Assembly (NCBI GenBank): GCA_019314425.1
Contig: JAFCZI010000117.1
Span: 1-7,300, forward strand
Direction: 5' to 3'
DNA length: 7,300 nt
Source of the DNA: Deltaproteobacteria bacterium
GTDB taxonomy: Bacteria > Desulfobacterota > DSM-4660 > Desulfatiglandales > Desulfatiglandaceae
Of this stretch, positions 1 to 5,752 are shown in pieces (within the stretch, counting starts at the first letter, position 1; each line of letters starts with the position of its first letter). A model generated the notes under the pieces. That model had not been told where the DNA came from and searched no databases. It was given only the letters and a program-made list of their open reading frames with translations. A program made the translations under genes and the position numbers.

Positions 1-385
1 CGATGGGGCCCATGTTTTTCGATAAACCAATAAAAAAAAGTAACCCCAGCCCCAGCAACAGCATAAAGACCGTCGCCAGCAACAGTGTTTGCCCAAGTGC
101 CAGTTCCCGCCTGAAAAGCTCCGACAGGCCCATGCCGATGATACTGAACTCAATAACAAAAATGATGGCCTGCGGCTGTCCCAGGATGTTGGCCAGAAGT
201 CCGATGGCAAAGACGGCTATTGCCGCAATCTTTATCCCCTGGCGGAGGCCGAGGCGAGTCGAGTAGCAGAGAAACGGCAATGGTGTCAGGAGGCTGAAAA
301 AAGGGCCTATAAAAGGAATCCAGGCTGAGGCAAGAAGAAGGAACGTGGCGCCTCCCACGCACCCCAGCACATCTGTCATTTTCAT
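1..385 (-). CDS. DUF2232 family membrane protein (5' part only)
   Basis: Reading the minus strand from an ATG at 385 gives an uninterrupted frame of 128 codons that leaves the window at its left edge, so the C-terminal part is missing. The protein is strongly hydrophobic. Likely membrane segments lie at about residues 5-25, 28-41, 51-68, 73-88 and 99-120, with short basic loops (for example SELFRRELALG near residue 88). This pattern and its place immediately downstream of rpsR fit the DUF2232 (YybS-like) inner-membrane proteins that often sit between rpsR and rplI; the function of that family is not settled. An in-frame TGA lies 9 nt upstream of the ATG, so translation starts at 385 or at the second ATG (379). 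Neither start has a strong Shine-Dalgarno sequence. It is probably cotranscribed with rpsF-rpsR across a 72-bp gap. The family call rests on context and hydropathy. Confidence 0.75.
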   Translation of the reverse strand, partial: MKMTDVLGCVGGATFLLLASAWIPFIGPFFSLLTPLPFLCYSTRLGLRQGIKIAAIAVFAIGLLANILGQPQAIIFVIEFSIIGMGLSELFRRELALGQTLLLATVFMLLLGLGLLFFIGLSKNMGPI

Positions 386-457
386 CGAATTTCAGGGAAG
401 GCAAAAAGCCTCAAGCACTCTGAAGCGGCTACAGCGTACTTTTTTAGGGATTTGGGG

Positions 458-745
458 TTATCTGATGACAGACGTCGTGTAGGGCAAAAGCGCAATGTTC
501 CTGGCCCGCTTGATGGCCACGGTCAGCATACGCTGATGCTTGGCGCAATTCCCGGAAATCCTGCGCGGCGTAATTTTGCCCCGTTCGGTTGTGAAATACC
601 TGAGGATTTTTATGTCTTTATAATCAATCGCAAGGCTGCTGTCCGCACAGAACTTGCACACTTTTCGTCTGTGGTAAGTCTTTCGGAATCTGCCCCTGGT
701 TTGGTTTGTTCCGCCGTCTTTGTTAAAGGATTGATTATAAGCCAT
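458..745 (-). CDS. rpsR: 30S ribosomal protein bS18, zinc-binding type
   Basis: This 95-residue protein is a component of the small ribosomal subunit and binds as a heterodimer with S6 to the platform of 16S rRNA. The S18 signature is clear: HRRKVCKFC near residues 25-33, [12 protein letters not shown] at 40-51, [17 protein letters not shown] at 56-72 and [13 protein letters not shown] at 77-89. C30, C33, C67 and H70 form a C-x2-C / C-x2-H set, which marks the zinc-binding (C+) form of S18; many bacteria have a form that lost these residues. The ATG at 745 is preferred because it begins the compact S18 N-terminus and follows a GAGGGTG ribosome-binding site. The first 11 nt overlap the end of rpsF, pointing to translational coupling. 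The frame stays open upstream through the rpsF repeat tract, but that extension is basic, repetitive and unlike S18. Confidence 0.97.
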   Translation of the reverse strand: MAYNQSFNKDGGTNQTRGRFRKTYHRRKVCKFCADSSLAIDYKDIKILRYFTTERGKITPRRISGNCAKHQRMLTVAIKRARNIALLPYTTSVIR

Positions 746-1253
746 CTTTTTCACCCTCGCCTTTCGCGCCTGTTTCTTCTGAATCTGCCGTCTTTTCGAC
801 TGCTTCAACTGATTTGGTTCCAATCGATTCGGTTTCAACTGATTCGGCTTCAATCGATTTGACTTCGACTGATTCGGCTTCGACTGATTCGGTTTCAGCT
901 GATTCGGCTTCAACTGATTCGGCTTTGATTGGCTCGGGCTTTGGTTTCAGTTTTTCAAGATCAGCATTATCACTCAATTTGATGGTCTGGTATTTAAGAA
1001 TTCTGTCGTCCAGGCCCATTTCTCTTTTGAGTTCCGCCGTCAAATCCGCTTCCCCGCAAAATTGAAGAAGCACGTAAAAGCCTTTGTCAAACTTTTTGAT
1101 GTCGTAGGCTAATGTTTTTTTCCCCCACTCATCCACCTTCGTTACAACGCCTTTGTTTTTCTCCACGACATCGGTAAATTTGGAGACGACGACACGGTAG
1201 TCCTCTTCCGCCAAATTCGGGTTGATGATGTAAAGGGTTTCATAATATCTCAT
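735..1253 (-). CDS. rpsF: 30S ribosomal protein bS6 with long repetitive acidic C-terminal tail
   Basis: S6 is a small-subunit protein that pairs with S18 on the ribosomal platform. Residues 1-100 are a normal S6 domain: [14 protein letters not shown] at the N-terminus, [23 protein letters not shown] at about 43-65, and the conserved region around [10 protein letters not shown] at 84-93. The remaining ~70 residues are not part of the fold. Residues 111-150 are eight pentapeptides of the type [10 protein letters not shown], followed by a Glu/Lys-rich end, giving 172 aa against about 95-140 for most S6 proteins. The start is set by an AAAGGAG Shine-Dalgarno (1263-1269, 9-nt spacing). It is the first gene of the operon and overlaps rpsR by 11 nt. 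In E. coli, RimK adds glutamates to the S6 C-terminus; whether this encoded acidic tail plays a similar role is inference only. Confidence 0.97.
   Translation of the reverse strand: MRYYETLYIINPNLAEEDYRVVVSKFTDVVEKNKGVVTKVDEWGKKTLAYDIKKFDKGFYVLLQFCGEADLTAELKREMGLDDRILKYQTIKLSDNADLEKLKPKPEPIKAESVEAESAETESVEAESVEVKSIEAESVETESIGTKSVEAVEKTADSEETGAKGEGEKDGL
804..923 (-). repeat. Eight tandem 15-bp repeats inside rpsF
   Basis: On the plus strand, eight units begin at 804, 819, 834, 849, 864, 879, 894 and 909, with consensus TTCAACTGATTCGGC. A ninth, degenerate unit follows at 924-938. On the coding strand each unit encodes a pentapeptide close to A-E-S-V-E. Because 15 is a multiple of three, gain or loss of units lengthens or shortens the S6 tail without a frameshift. 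The units differ at a few positions (AAC/GAC/ATC, GGC/GGT/GAC), so the array is not freshly expanded. In the +1 frame, which is the rpsR frame, the same units read K-P-N-Q-L/S and contain no stop. Confidence 0.95.
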
Positions 1254-1262
1254 TCGTTTTTT

Positions 1263-1344
1263 CTCCTTTCGGCTGTCCTCTGTGAAAAGTCTTTTTGTTA
1301 GAGGGTTTATTGGGTCCCCTCCGCTCGGGGAGGGGACTAAGGAG
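1263..1344 (-). promoter_or_regulatory. rpsF leader: GC-rich hairpin and possible anti-Shine-Dalgarno
   Basis: The rpsF leader contains a perfect 9-bp inverted repeat, GTCCCCTCC (1314-1322) and GGAGGGGAC (1329-1337), with a 6-nt loop. Just upstream of it in the transcript, 1339-1344 reads CUCCUU, which is exactly complementary to AAGGAG in the rpsF Shine-Dalgarno (1263-1269). The leader could therefore fold with the hairpin closed inside a longer pairing that masks the ribosome-binding site. In other bacteria, S6:S18 is known to bind its own operon leader and repress it. That this leader works that way is inference, since I cannot confirm the S6:S18 recognition motif. The hairpin lacks a T-tract, so it is not a standard terminator. 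Confidence 0.5.
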
Positions 1345-1368
1345 CCACTCTAAAATTAAAAACCTAAA

Positions 1369-1397
1369 CTAATATCAGTGAAGCTGCTTCCTGTCAA
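1369..1397 (-). promoter_or_regulatory. sigma70-type promoter of the rpsF operon
   Basis: On the minus strand there is a perfect -35 box TTGACA (1397-1392), a 17-bp spacer and TATTAG (1374-1369), preceded by TG one base upstream (extended -10). Transcription would begin near 1362, giving a leader of roughly 110 nt before the rpsF start. Confidence 0.75.
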
Positions 1398-1448
1398 TAA
1401 GTTTTTTTGTAGTTTGTAGGGTGCAGAAAAATCAGGTTCGATCCTTTA

Positions 1449-1485
1449 CCCAAATTCTGCCCCCTGATAACTGCCCCCTGCCCCC
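1449..1485 (-). repeat. G-tract cluster downstream of gmd
   Basis: On the minus strand, three G5 runs (1485-1481, 1478-1474, 1464-1460) and one G3 run (1451-1449) are separated by 2, 9 and 8 nt. The G5 runs sit in repeated CAGGGGGCAG units. The stretch lies between the gmd stop and the rpsF promoter. It could be a simple repeat or a G-quadruplex-type sequence; two loops are longer than the usual 7-nt limit. No clear intrinsic terminator for gmd is visible here. Confidence 0.4.
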
Positions 1486-1503
1486 TGCGATTATTGGCAA
1501 ACA

Positions 1504-2589
1504 TTACTCAAAATAATTCTTGACGGAAAATCCTTCGTTCCGGCAAAGCAGATCCCGGCTGGCTTCTTTCAGATCCCAGGCCACCATCTCCGCTACCATC
1601 TCCTTAAACGAGGTTTTGGGTTCCCAACCGAGCGCTTTTCTTGCGAGGCTTGCATCTCCCAGAAGGGCTTCGACCTCGGTGGGCCGATAATACCGTTTAT
1701 CAACGGCGACGATGCATTTTCCCGTATTTTGATCATAACCTTTTTCTTCAACACCGGTCCCTTCCCAGCGGATATCAAGACCGACCTCTTTGCCCGCCAC
1801 ATTGACGAAATCCCTGACCGAGTGCTGCTGGCCCGTGGCAATCACATAATCCTTTGGTTCTTTTTGCTGAAGCATCAGGTACATGAGCTCCACATAGTCC
1901 CGTGCATGCCCCCAGTCGCGCTTTCCGTCCAGATTTCCCAGATAAAGACACTCCTGAAATCCCAGCTTGATCCGCGCCATACCCCGGGTAATTTTTCGGG
2001 TTACAAAGGTTTCGCCCCGTACGGGGGATTCGTGATTGAACAGGATGCCGTTGCACCCGAAAATACCGTAAGCCTCCCGGTAATTGACCGTAATCCAGTA
2101 TGCGTAGAGTTTTGCGACTGCGTAAGGAGACCGCGGATAAAACGGGGTTTTTTCGGTTTGCGGTGTTTCCTGGACCAGACCGTAAAGCTCCGAGGTGGAT
2201 GCCTGATAGAATTTCGTCTTCTTTTCAAGCCCCAGGATGCGGATGGCCTCAAGAAGGCGAAGTGTCCCCAGTGCGTCCGCATTGGCGGTATATTCAGGGG
2301 TTTCGAAAGATACCTGAACGTGGCTCTGGGCCGCCAGATTGTAGATTTCATCCGGCTGAACCTGCTGAATAATGCGGATGAGATTGGTGGAATCCGTCAG
2401 ATCTCCATAATGAAGCACAAACCGTCTGTCGGACTCATGGGGATCCTGGTAAAGGTGATCGATGCGGTCCGTATTGAATTGGGAAGCCCTGCGCTTGATG
2501 CCGTGGACTTCGTAATTTTTCTTTAACATCAGTTCGGCCAGGTAGGCGCCATCCTGACCGGTAATTCCGGTGATCAGTGCTTTTTTCAT
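1504..2589 (-). CDS. gmd: GDP-mannose 4,6-dehydratase
   Basis: This 361-residue short-chain dehydrogenase/reductase family enzyme converts GDP-D-mannose to GDP-4-dehydro-6-deoxy-D-mannose in the cytoplasm, the branch point to GDP-fucose, GDP-rhamnose and GDP-perosamine. The N-terminal nucleotide-binding motif is GITGQDG (residues 8-14). The catalytic set is T132 and E134 in ASTSELYG, plus Y156 and K160 in SPYAVAK. Family landmarks follow: FNHESP (184-189), [12 protein letters not shown] (191-202), [12 protein letters not shown] (223-234) and YYRPTEVE (300-307). Length is normal for the family. One departure is V190 where most homologues have Arg (SPRRGE). The ATG overlaps the stop of the preceding paralogue as ATGA, and GGAG lies 9 nt upstream. 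It is the second gene of a two-gene operon. Confidence in the family is very high; the sugar finally made cannot be read from this window. Confidence 0.96.
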   Translation of the reverse strand: MKKALITGITGQDGAYLAELMLKKNYEVHGIKRRASQFNTDRIDHLYQDPHESDRRFVLHYGDLTDSTNLIRIIQQVQPDEIYNLAAQSHVQVSFETPEYTANADALGTLRLLEAIRILGLEKKTKFYQASTSELYGLVQETPQTEKTPFYPRSPYAVAKLYAYWITVNYREAYGIFGCNGILFNHESPVRGETFVTRKITRGMARIKLGFQECLYLGNLDGKRDWGHARDYVELMYLMLQQKEPKDYVIATGQQHSVRDFVNVAGKEVGLDIRWEGTGVEEKGYDQNTGKCIVAVDKRYYRPTEVEALLGDASLARKALGWEPKTSFKEMVAEMVAWDLKEASRDLLCRNEGFSVKNYFE

Positions 2590-3575
2590 ATTTTTACTCT
2601 CCGTATGTTCTCAAATTCCGCCTCCACCATCTTTCGTGCCACGTCTTTCATCTTATATCGGGCGTTCCACCCCAGCTTTCGCCGGGCTTTCCCCGGGTCC
2701 GCCTTGACCGTTAAAATATCCGTCGGCCGGAGCAGGCTCTCGCGGGTCTTTACATGGTCGTGCCAGTTCAAATCAACCGCATCAAACGCTTGGCGAACAA
2801 AATCCGCCAGTTTGTTGGTTTCCCCGGTGGCGATAACAAAGTCCTCCGGGTTTTCTTGCTGAAGCATGCACCACATGGCCTCAATGTATTCGGGCGCCCA
2901 TCCCCAATCACGCTCAACTTCAATGTTCCCCAGTTCCAGGATCTCGCCGCTTCCTTTGGCGATACGACAGGCGGCGTTTACAATTTTCCGGGTCACAAAC
3001 CGCTCCGGTCTCAGGGGGGACTCGTGATTAAACAAAAGCCCCGAGCAGGCAAAAAGCCCGTAGGCTTCCCGATAATTGGCCATATGCCAGAAGGCGGCCG
3101 CCTTGGCAACGGCATAGGGACTTCTGGGGCGAAAGGGCGTCTCCTCATTGGCCGAGATGCCTTCCGTGTTGCCAAAGCATTCACTGGATCCCGCATTATA
3201 GATACGGATGGGGATATCCAAAAACCGGATGGCCTCCAGGAGGTTTAATGTGCCGATGCTGATGCTTTCGAATGACTCAACGGGCTGATCAAAAGAGAGT
3301 CCCACCGAAGTCTGCCCGGCCAGGTTGTAGACCTCTCCCGGCTGCACTTTTTTTAAAACCTGCAGCACGCTTCGAAAATCGTTCAGAGATACGGATTCAA
3401 GCTCTACCCGGTCATAAATCTCCAACCGTTTCAGATTGGCAAAAGAGGACATTTGAGCGTCCCGCGAAGCGCCGACAACTCGGTAGCCCTTTGCCAGAAG
3501 GAATTTTGCCAGATAAGTCCCATCCTGTCCGGAAACACCTAAAATCAATGCGGTTTTCTGACTATTATTTCCCAT
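2586..3575 (-). CDS. GDP-mannose 4,6-dehydratase family paralogue
   Basis: This 329-residue SDR enzyme of the Gmd type has its cofactor-binding motif GVSGQDG at residues 13-19. The catalytic positions are kept: S130-S131-E132 in NAGSSECFG (Ser where the neighbour has Thr), Y154 and K158 in SPYAVAK. Further family blocks are [17 protein letters not shown] (182-198), [13 protein letters not shown] (222-234) and LLRPTDI (281-287). It uses SGQDG, not the SGFVG type of Rmd reductases, and has the Gmd C-terminal blocks, so I call it a second dehydratase rather than the reductase, though a diverged activity is possible. The ATG at 3575 is chosen over a GTG at 3623 because homology begins at 3575, an AGGGG site precedes it and the predicted transcript starts near 3634. 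It leads the operon, with an ATGA overlap into gmd. Pathway: GDP-deoxyhexose synthesis for surface glycans (inferred). Confidence 0.9.
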   Translation of the reverse strand: MGNNSQKTALILGVSGQDGTYLAKFLLAKGYRVVGASRDAQMSSFANLKRLEIYDRVELESVSLNDFRSVLQVLKKVQPGEVYNLAGQTSVGLSFDQPVESFESISIGTLNLLEAIRFLDIPIRIYNAGSSECFGNTEGISANEETPFRPRSPYAVAKAAAFWHMANYREAYGLFACSGLLFNHESPLRPERFVTRKIVNAACRIAKGSGEILELGNIEVERDWGWAPEYIEAMWCMLQQENPEDFVIATGETNKLADFVRQAFDAVDLNWHDHVKTRESLLRPTDILTVKADPGKARRKLGWNARYKMKDVARKMVEAEFENIRRVKI

Positions 3576-3588
3576 GTCGCCCCTATTT

Positions 3589-3612
3589 ATTGACCTTGTA
3601 TACCATTGACCT
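3589..3612. repeat. 8-bp direct repeat ATTGACCT, 16-bp period
   Basis: ATTGACCT occurs at 3589-3596 and 3605-3612. The second copy contains the -35 box of the plus-strand map promoter, and both lie in the 5' leader of the minus-strand dehydratase operon. The spacing of about one and a half helical turns is compatible with a regulator site, but no known operator is recognised. Confidence 0.35.
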
Positions 3613-3634
3613 CGAAACCACACCCTGCTATAGT
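3606..3634 (+). promoter_or_regulatory. Promoter of the map-queG operon
   Basis: TTGACC (3606-3611), a 17-bp spacer and TATAGT (3629-3634) preceded by TGC (extended -10) form a good sigma70-type promoter. The predicted start is near 3641, giving a leader of about 100 nt before map. That leader holds an imperfect hairpin (GAATCCAT at 3683-3690 with ATGGAATC at 3702-3709, 7 of 8 pairs). Confidence 0.7.
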
Positions 3635-3640
3635 GCAGCC

Positions 3641-3669
3641 CTTATAACATTCCGTAATGCAGGATTCAA
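3641..3669 (-). promoter_or_regulatory. Promoter of the gmd-like/gmd operon
   Basis: On the minus strand TTGAAT (3669-3664), a 17-bp spacer and TATAAG (3646-3641) preceded by TGT (extended -10) are present. The predicted start is near 3634, about 60 nt before the ATG at 3575. The two -10 boxes of this and the plus-strand promoter are separated by only 6 bp, so RNA polymerase bound at one should exclude the other. Confidence 0.7.
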
Positions 3670-3741
3670 GGGTTAAGGAATTGAATCCATGATTGATGGC
3701 TATGGAATCATAATTCTTGAACTTGAGGTTGAAAAATCCCG

Positions 3742-4635
3742 ATGAAGAACAAAAGCACGAAGGTGCACCGTAATGATCTCTGTCCCTGTGGAAGCGGGCT
3801 GAAGTATAAAAAATGCTGTATCCGAAAGGCGGGTCTCACCCCCCGTAACAGCAACAAGGCGTTATATCTCCGGAAACATGGCATCCGCGTTAAAGAAGCA
3901 GGGGATATCGAGGGCATCAAAAAGGCGGGACGTCTTGCCTTGAAAACCCTTGACATGGTTGAAGACTCAATTCGGGTCGGAATGAGAACAGATGATATCA
4001 ATACCCTTGTTCACGACTACACCCTCAAAAACGGCGCCACACCGGCGGCGCTCGGTTACCGCGGGTTTCCAAAAAGCGTTTGTGTTTCCGTAAACGAAGT
4101 CATCTGCCACGGCATCCCCGGTGACCGGGTCCTGAAAAATGGCGATATCGTCAATGTGGACGTCACGTCCATCCTGGGGGGGTACTACGCGGACGTTAAT
4201 AAGATGTTTTTTGTGGGAGATCCGGACGCAACCACCCGGAAAATCGTCAATGTGGCACGCGAATGTCTTAGAAAAGGCGTGATGATGGTCCGCCCCGGAA
4301 ACCGAATCGGCGACATCGGTTTCGCCATTCAAGCCTTTGCGGAAAAAGAGGGGTGTTCGGTTGTGAGGGAGTTTGTGGGTCATGGCGTCGGTTTTGACTT
4401 TCACGAGCCGCCCCAGGTGCCCCACCACGGGCGTTGCGGCGAAGGCATCGAACTGATTCCGGGAATGGTGTTCACCATCGAACCCATGATCAACCTGGGT
4501 GCGAAAGATCTCAGGATTCTTGATGACGGTTGGACCGCTGTAACACTGGATGGCGCCCTTTCCGCACAGTTTGAGCAAACCATACTGGTGACGGATGAGG
4601 GCTATGAAAGCCTCACCCCATTTCCCCTCCAATGA
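3742..4635 (+). CDS. map: Type I methionine aminopeptidase with N-terminal SEC-C zinc motif
   Basis: This cytoplasmic metalloprotease removes the initiator methionine from nascent proteins. Length is 297 aa, longer than the ~264 aa of E. coli MetAP, because of an N-terminal SEC-C motif: C14-P-C16, eight residues, then C25-C26, in the typical RNDLCPCGSGLKYKKCC setting. The catalytic domain begins near residue 48. Its expected residues are all present: H123 (VICHGIPGD), metal ligands D140 (NVDVT), D151 (YYADVNKMF), H214 (GHGVG), E247 (FTIEPM) and E278 (AQFEQTIL), with H221 in HEPPQV. SEC-C-tagged MetAPs are known from other bacteria such as chlamydiae; the motif is thought to bind zinc and perhaps the ribosome. 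The ATG follows a weak GAGG site 13 nt upstream. It is the first gene of the plus-strand operon, and its stop overlaps queG (ATGA). Confidence 0.96.
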   Translation: MKNKSTKVHRNDLCPCGSGLKYKKCCIRKAGLTPRNSNKALYLRKHGIRVKEAGDIEGIKKAGRLALKTLDMVEDSIRVGMRTDDINTLVHDYTLKNGATPAALGYRGFPKSVCVSVNEVICHGIPGDRVLKNGDIVNVDVTSILGGYYADVNKMFFVGDPDATTRKIVNVARECLRKGVMMVRPGNRIGDIGFAIQAFAEKEGCSVVREFVGHGVGFDFHEPPQVPHHGRCGEGIELIPGMVFTIEPMINLGAKDLRILDDGWTAVTLDGALSAQFEQTILVTDEGYESLTPFPLQ

Positions 4636-5513
4636 ACATCGCCAACCAGGCCAAAACCCTGGGCTTCGTTGCGTCAGGCCTCTCCCGGTCTGAAAAACCC
4701 CTGTTTTTCGATACCTTCTGCGCATGGGTTGACGCGGGAAAAACCGGCCGGATGGCATGGCTCAACAGGCATCGGAATTTGAGAGAAGATCCGGGCAGGC
4801 TCCTTCCCAAATGCCAAACCATCATCAGTCTGGCATACCCCTATTCTCCAGAAAAACCATGCACGCCTGAAGGGTTTACCATGGCCCGATACAGCGAGCC
4901 CCAAAAGAAAGACTATCACGACCGTGTCCGAAAAAAAGCCAAACGCCTCGCCTCGCAAATCATGGCATCATATCCGGATTCGAAAACGAGGGTCTGTGTC
5001 GACTCGGCGCCGATCCTTGAGCGGAGTTTCGCCTACCGGTCCGGAATGGGTTTTTTAGGCAAGAACAACATGCTCATTGTTCCCGGCCACGGGTCCTATG
5101 TTTTCCTGGCTGAAATCCTGACCACCGCCTCGCTGCCATTGGGTGATTCCGGACCCATGGAGGATCTGTGCGGAAGCTGCACGCGCTGTCTGGATGCTTG
5201 CCCCACCGGTGCGCTGGAAGGTCCCAGACGCCTGGATGCGTCCAGATGCCTTTCTTACCTCACCATTGAACATGGGGGCGACGTTGACCCTGAAACGGGA
5301 GAAAAGATGGGCCGGTGTTTTCTGGGGTGTGATGTTTGCCAGGAAGTATGCCCCTTCAATCGGGTTGAAAAGGCCAATGCGGTCTCCCTTCCCGGTATCG
5401 GGGAATTCTTAAAAATGGACGACGAGACCTTTAAAACGCGGTTTGGACAAACGGCCCTTGCCCGCCCCGGTCTGGAGCGGATTCAACGGAATATTAAAAT
5501 GGTCCTCGTGTGA
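4632..5513 (+). CDS. queG: Epoxyqueuosine reductase (short form)
   Basis: This cobalamin- and iron-sulfur-dependent enzyme reduces epoxyqueuosine to queuosine at position 34 of tRNAs with GUN anticodons, the last step of queuosine synthesis. Two 4Fe-4S clusters are supported by C180-x2-C183-x2-C186-x3-C190 (CGSCTRCLDACPTGA) and by C206, C233, C236 and C240 (LDASRCLSYLTIE and GCDVCQEVCPFN). The catalytic Asp is probably D124 in VDSAPILER, followed by GFLGKN at 140-145. Length is 293 aa; E. coli QueG (about 379 aa) carries an extra C-terminal HEAT-like region that is missing here, as in many bacteria. It starts at the ATG overlapping the map stop and has no visible Shine-Dalgarno, so it probably depends on translational coupling with map. 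It does not look truncated: all cofactor residues are present. Confidence 0.96.
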   Translation: MNIANQAKTLGFVASGLSRSEKPLFFDTFCAWVDAGKTGRMAWLNRHRNLREDPGRLLPKCQTIISLAYPYSPEKPCTPEGFTMARYSEPQKKDYHDRVRKKAKRLASQIMASYPDSKTRVCVDSAPILERSFAYRSGMGFLGKNNMLIVPGHGSYVFLAEILTTASLPLGDSGPMEDLCGSCTRCLDACPTGALEGPRRLDASRCLSYLTIEHGGDVDPETGEKMGRCFLGCDVCQEVCPFNRVEKANAVSLPGIGEFLKMDDETFKTRFGQTALARPGLERIQRNIKMVLV

Positions 5514-5548
5514 TCGAACGAGGGGTTATTAACGGAAAGGCAATACCC

Positions 5549-5752
5549 ATGGAATTCTGTGATCTAAACTGCCGGTATGCCGCCTGGCCCGAAAAGGAAG
5601 CCCTGGATGGGTCGGGGAGTTGCCGTGTATTTCAGGCTATTCATTGCAGCAAAAAAAACCGGCATGTTCACAAGAACATGCCGTGTTCTGAAAAGGAAAA
5701 AGGAGAAAAAAAGGATGCCCTTACAGCTCCTGCCCCGATAGATATCGGCTGA
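5549..5752 (+). CDS. Small Cys-rich protein of unknown function
   Basis: This 67-residue protein has no named family that I can recognise. It contains five cysteines (C4, C8, C25, C33, C46) and three histidines (H32, H39, H41), which suggests metal binding. The core is [16 protein letters not shown], then [15 protein letters not shown], then a basic stretch around residues 35-43 and MPC at 44-46. The last ~20 residues are Lys/Glu-rich and less ordered. The ATG at 5549 is favoured by a GGAAAGG site 8 nt upstream and because the Cys-rich part begins there. A GTG at 5510 would overlap the queG stop (GTGA) and add 13 residues. It is the third gene of the map-queG operon. Its 3' end overlaps the end of purH (opposite strand) by 32 bp, and it contains the purH terminator. 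There are no membrane segments. Confidence 0.72.
   Translation: MEFCDLNCRYAAWPEKEALDGSGSCRVFQAIHCSKKNRHVHKNMPCSEKEKGEKKDALTAPAPIDIG
5651..5683 (-). terminator. Intrinsic terminator of purH
   Basis: On the minus strand a perfect 10-bp stem CGGCATGTTC / GAACATGCCG (5683-5674 and 5669-5660) with a 4-nt loop is followed after one base by eight T residues (5658-5651). It lies 37 bp past the purH stop. Read on the plus strand it is coding sequence of the small Cys-rich protein and lacks a T-tract, so it should terminate only minus-strand transcription. Confidence 0.88.

Noticed and set aside
804..923. CRISPR array
   Set aside because: Repeat units are 15 bp, directly abutting without spacers, and in frame within rpsF.
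1729..2526. Long plus-strand open frame (265 codons) opposite gmd
   Set aside because: It is antisense to an unmistakable gmd with complete catalytic motifs, and its translation shows no domain and no good ribosome-binding site.
3576..3623. N-terminal extension of the Gmd-like protein from a GTG at 3623
   Set aside because: It would leave only ~11 nt of leader from the predicted promoter, and the extra 16 residues do not resemble the family.
3967..4758. Long minus-strand open frame (263 codons) opposite map/queG
   Set aside because: Antisense shadow of two well-identified genes, with no recognisable motifs.
4632..5513. QueG as a truncated pseudogene
   Set aside because: It is shorter than E. 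coli QueG, but all cluster cysteines and the catalytic Asp are present; the missing HEAT-like tail is optional in the family.
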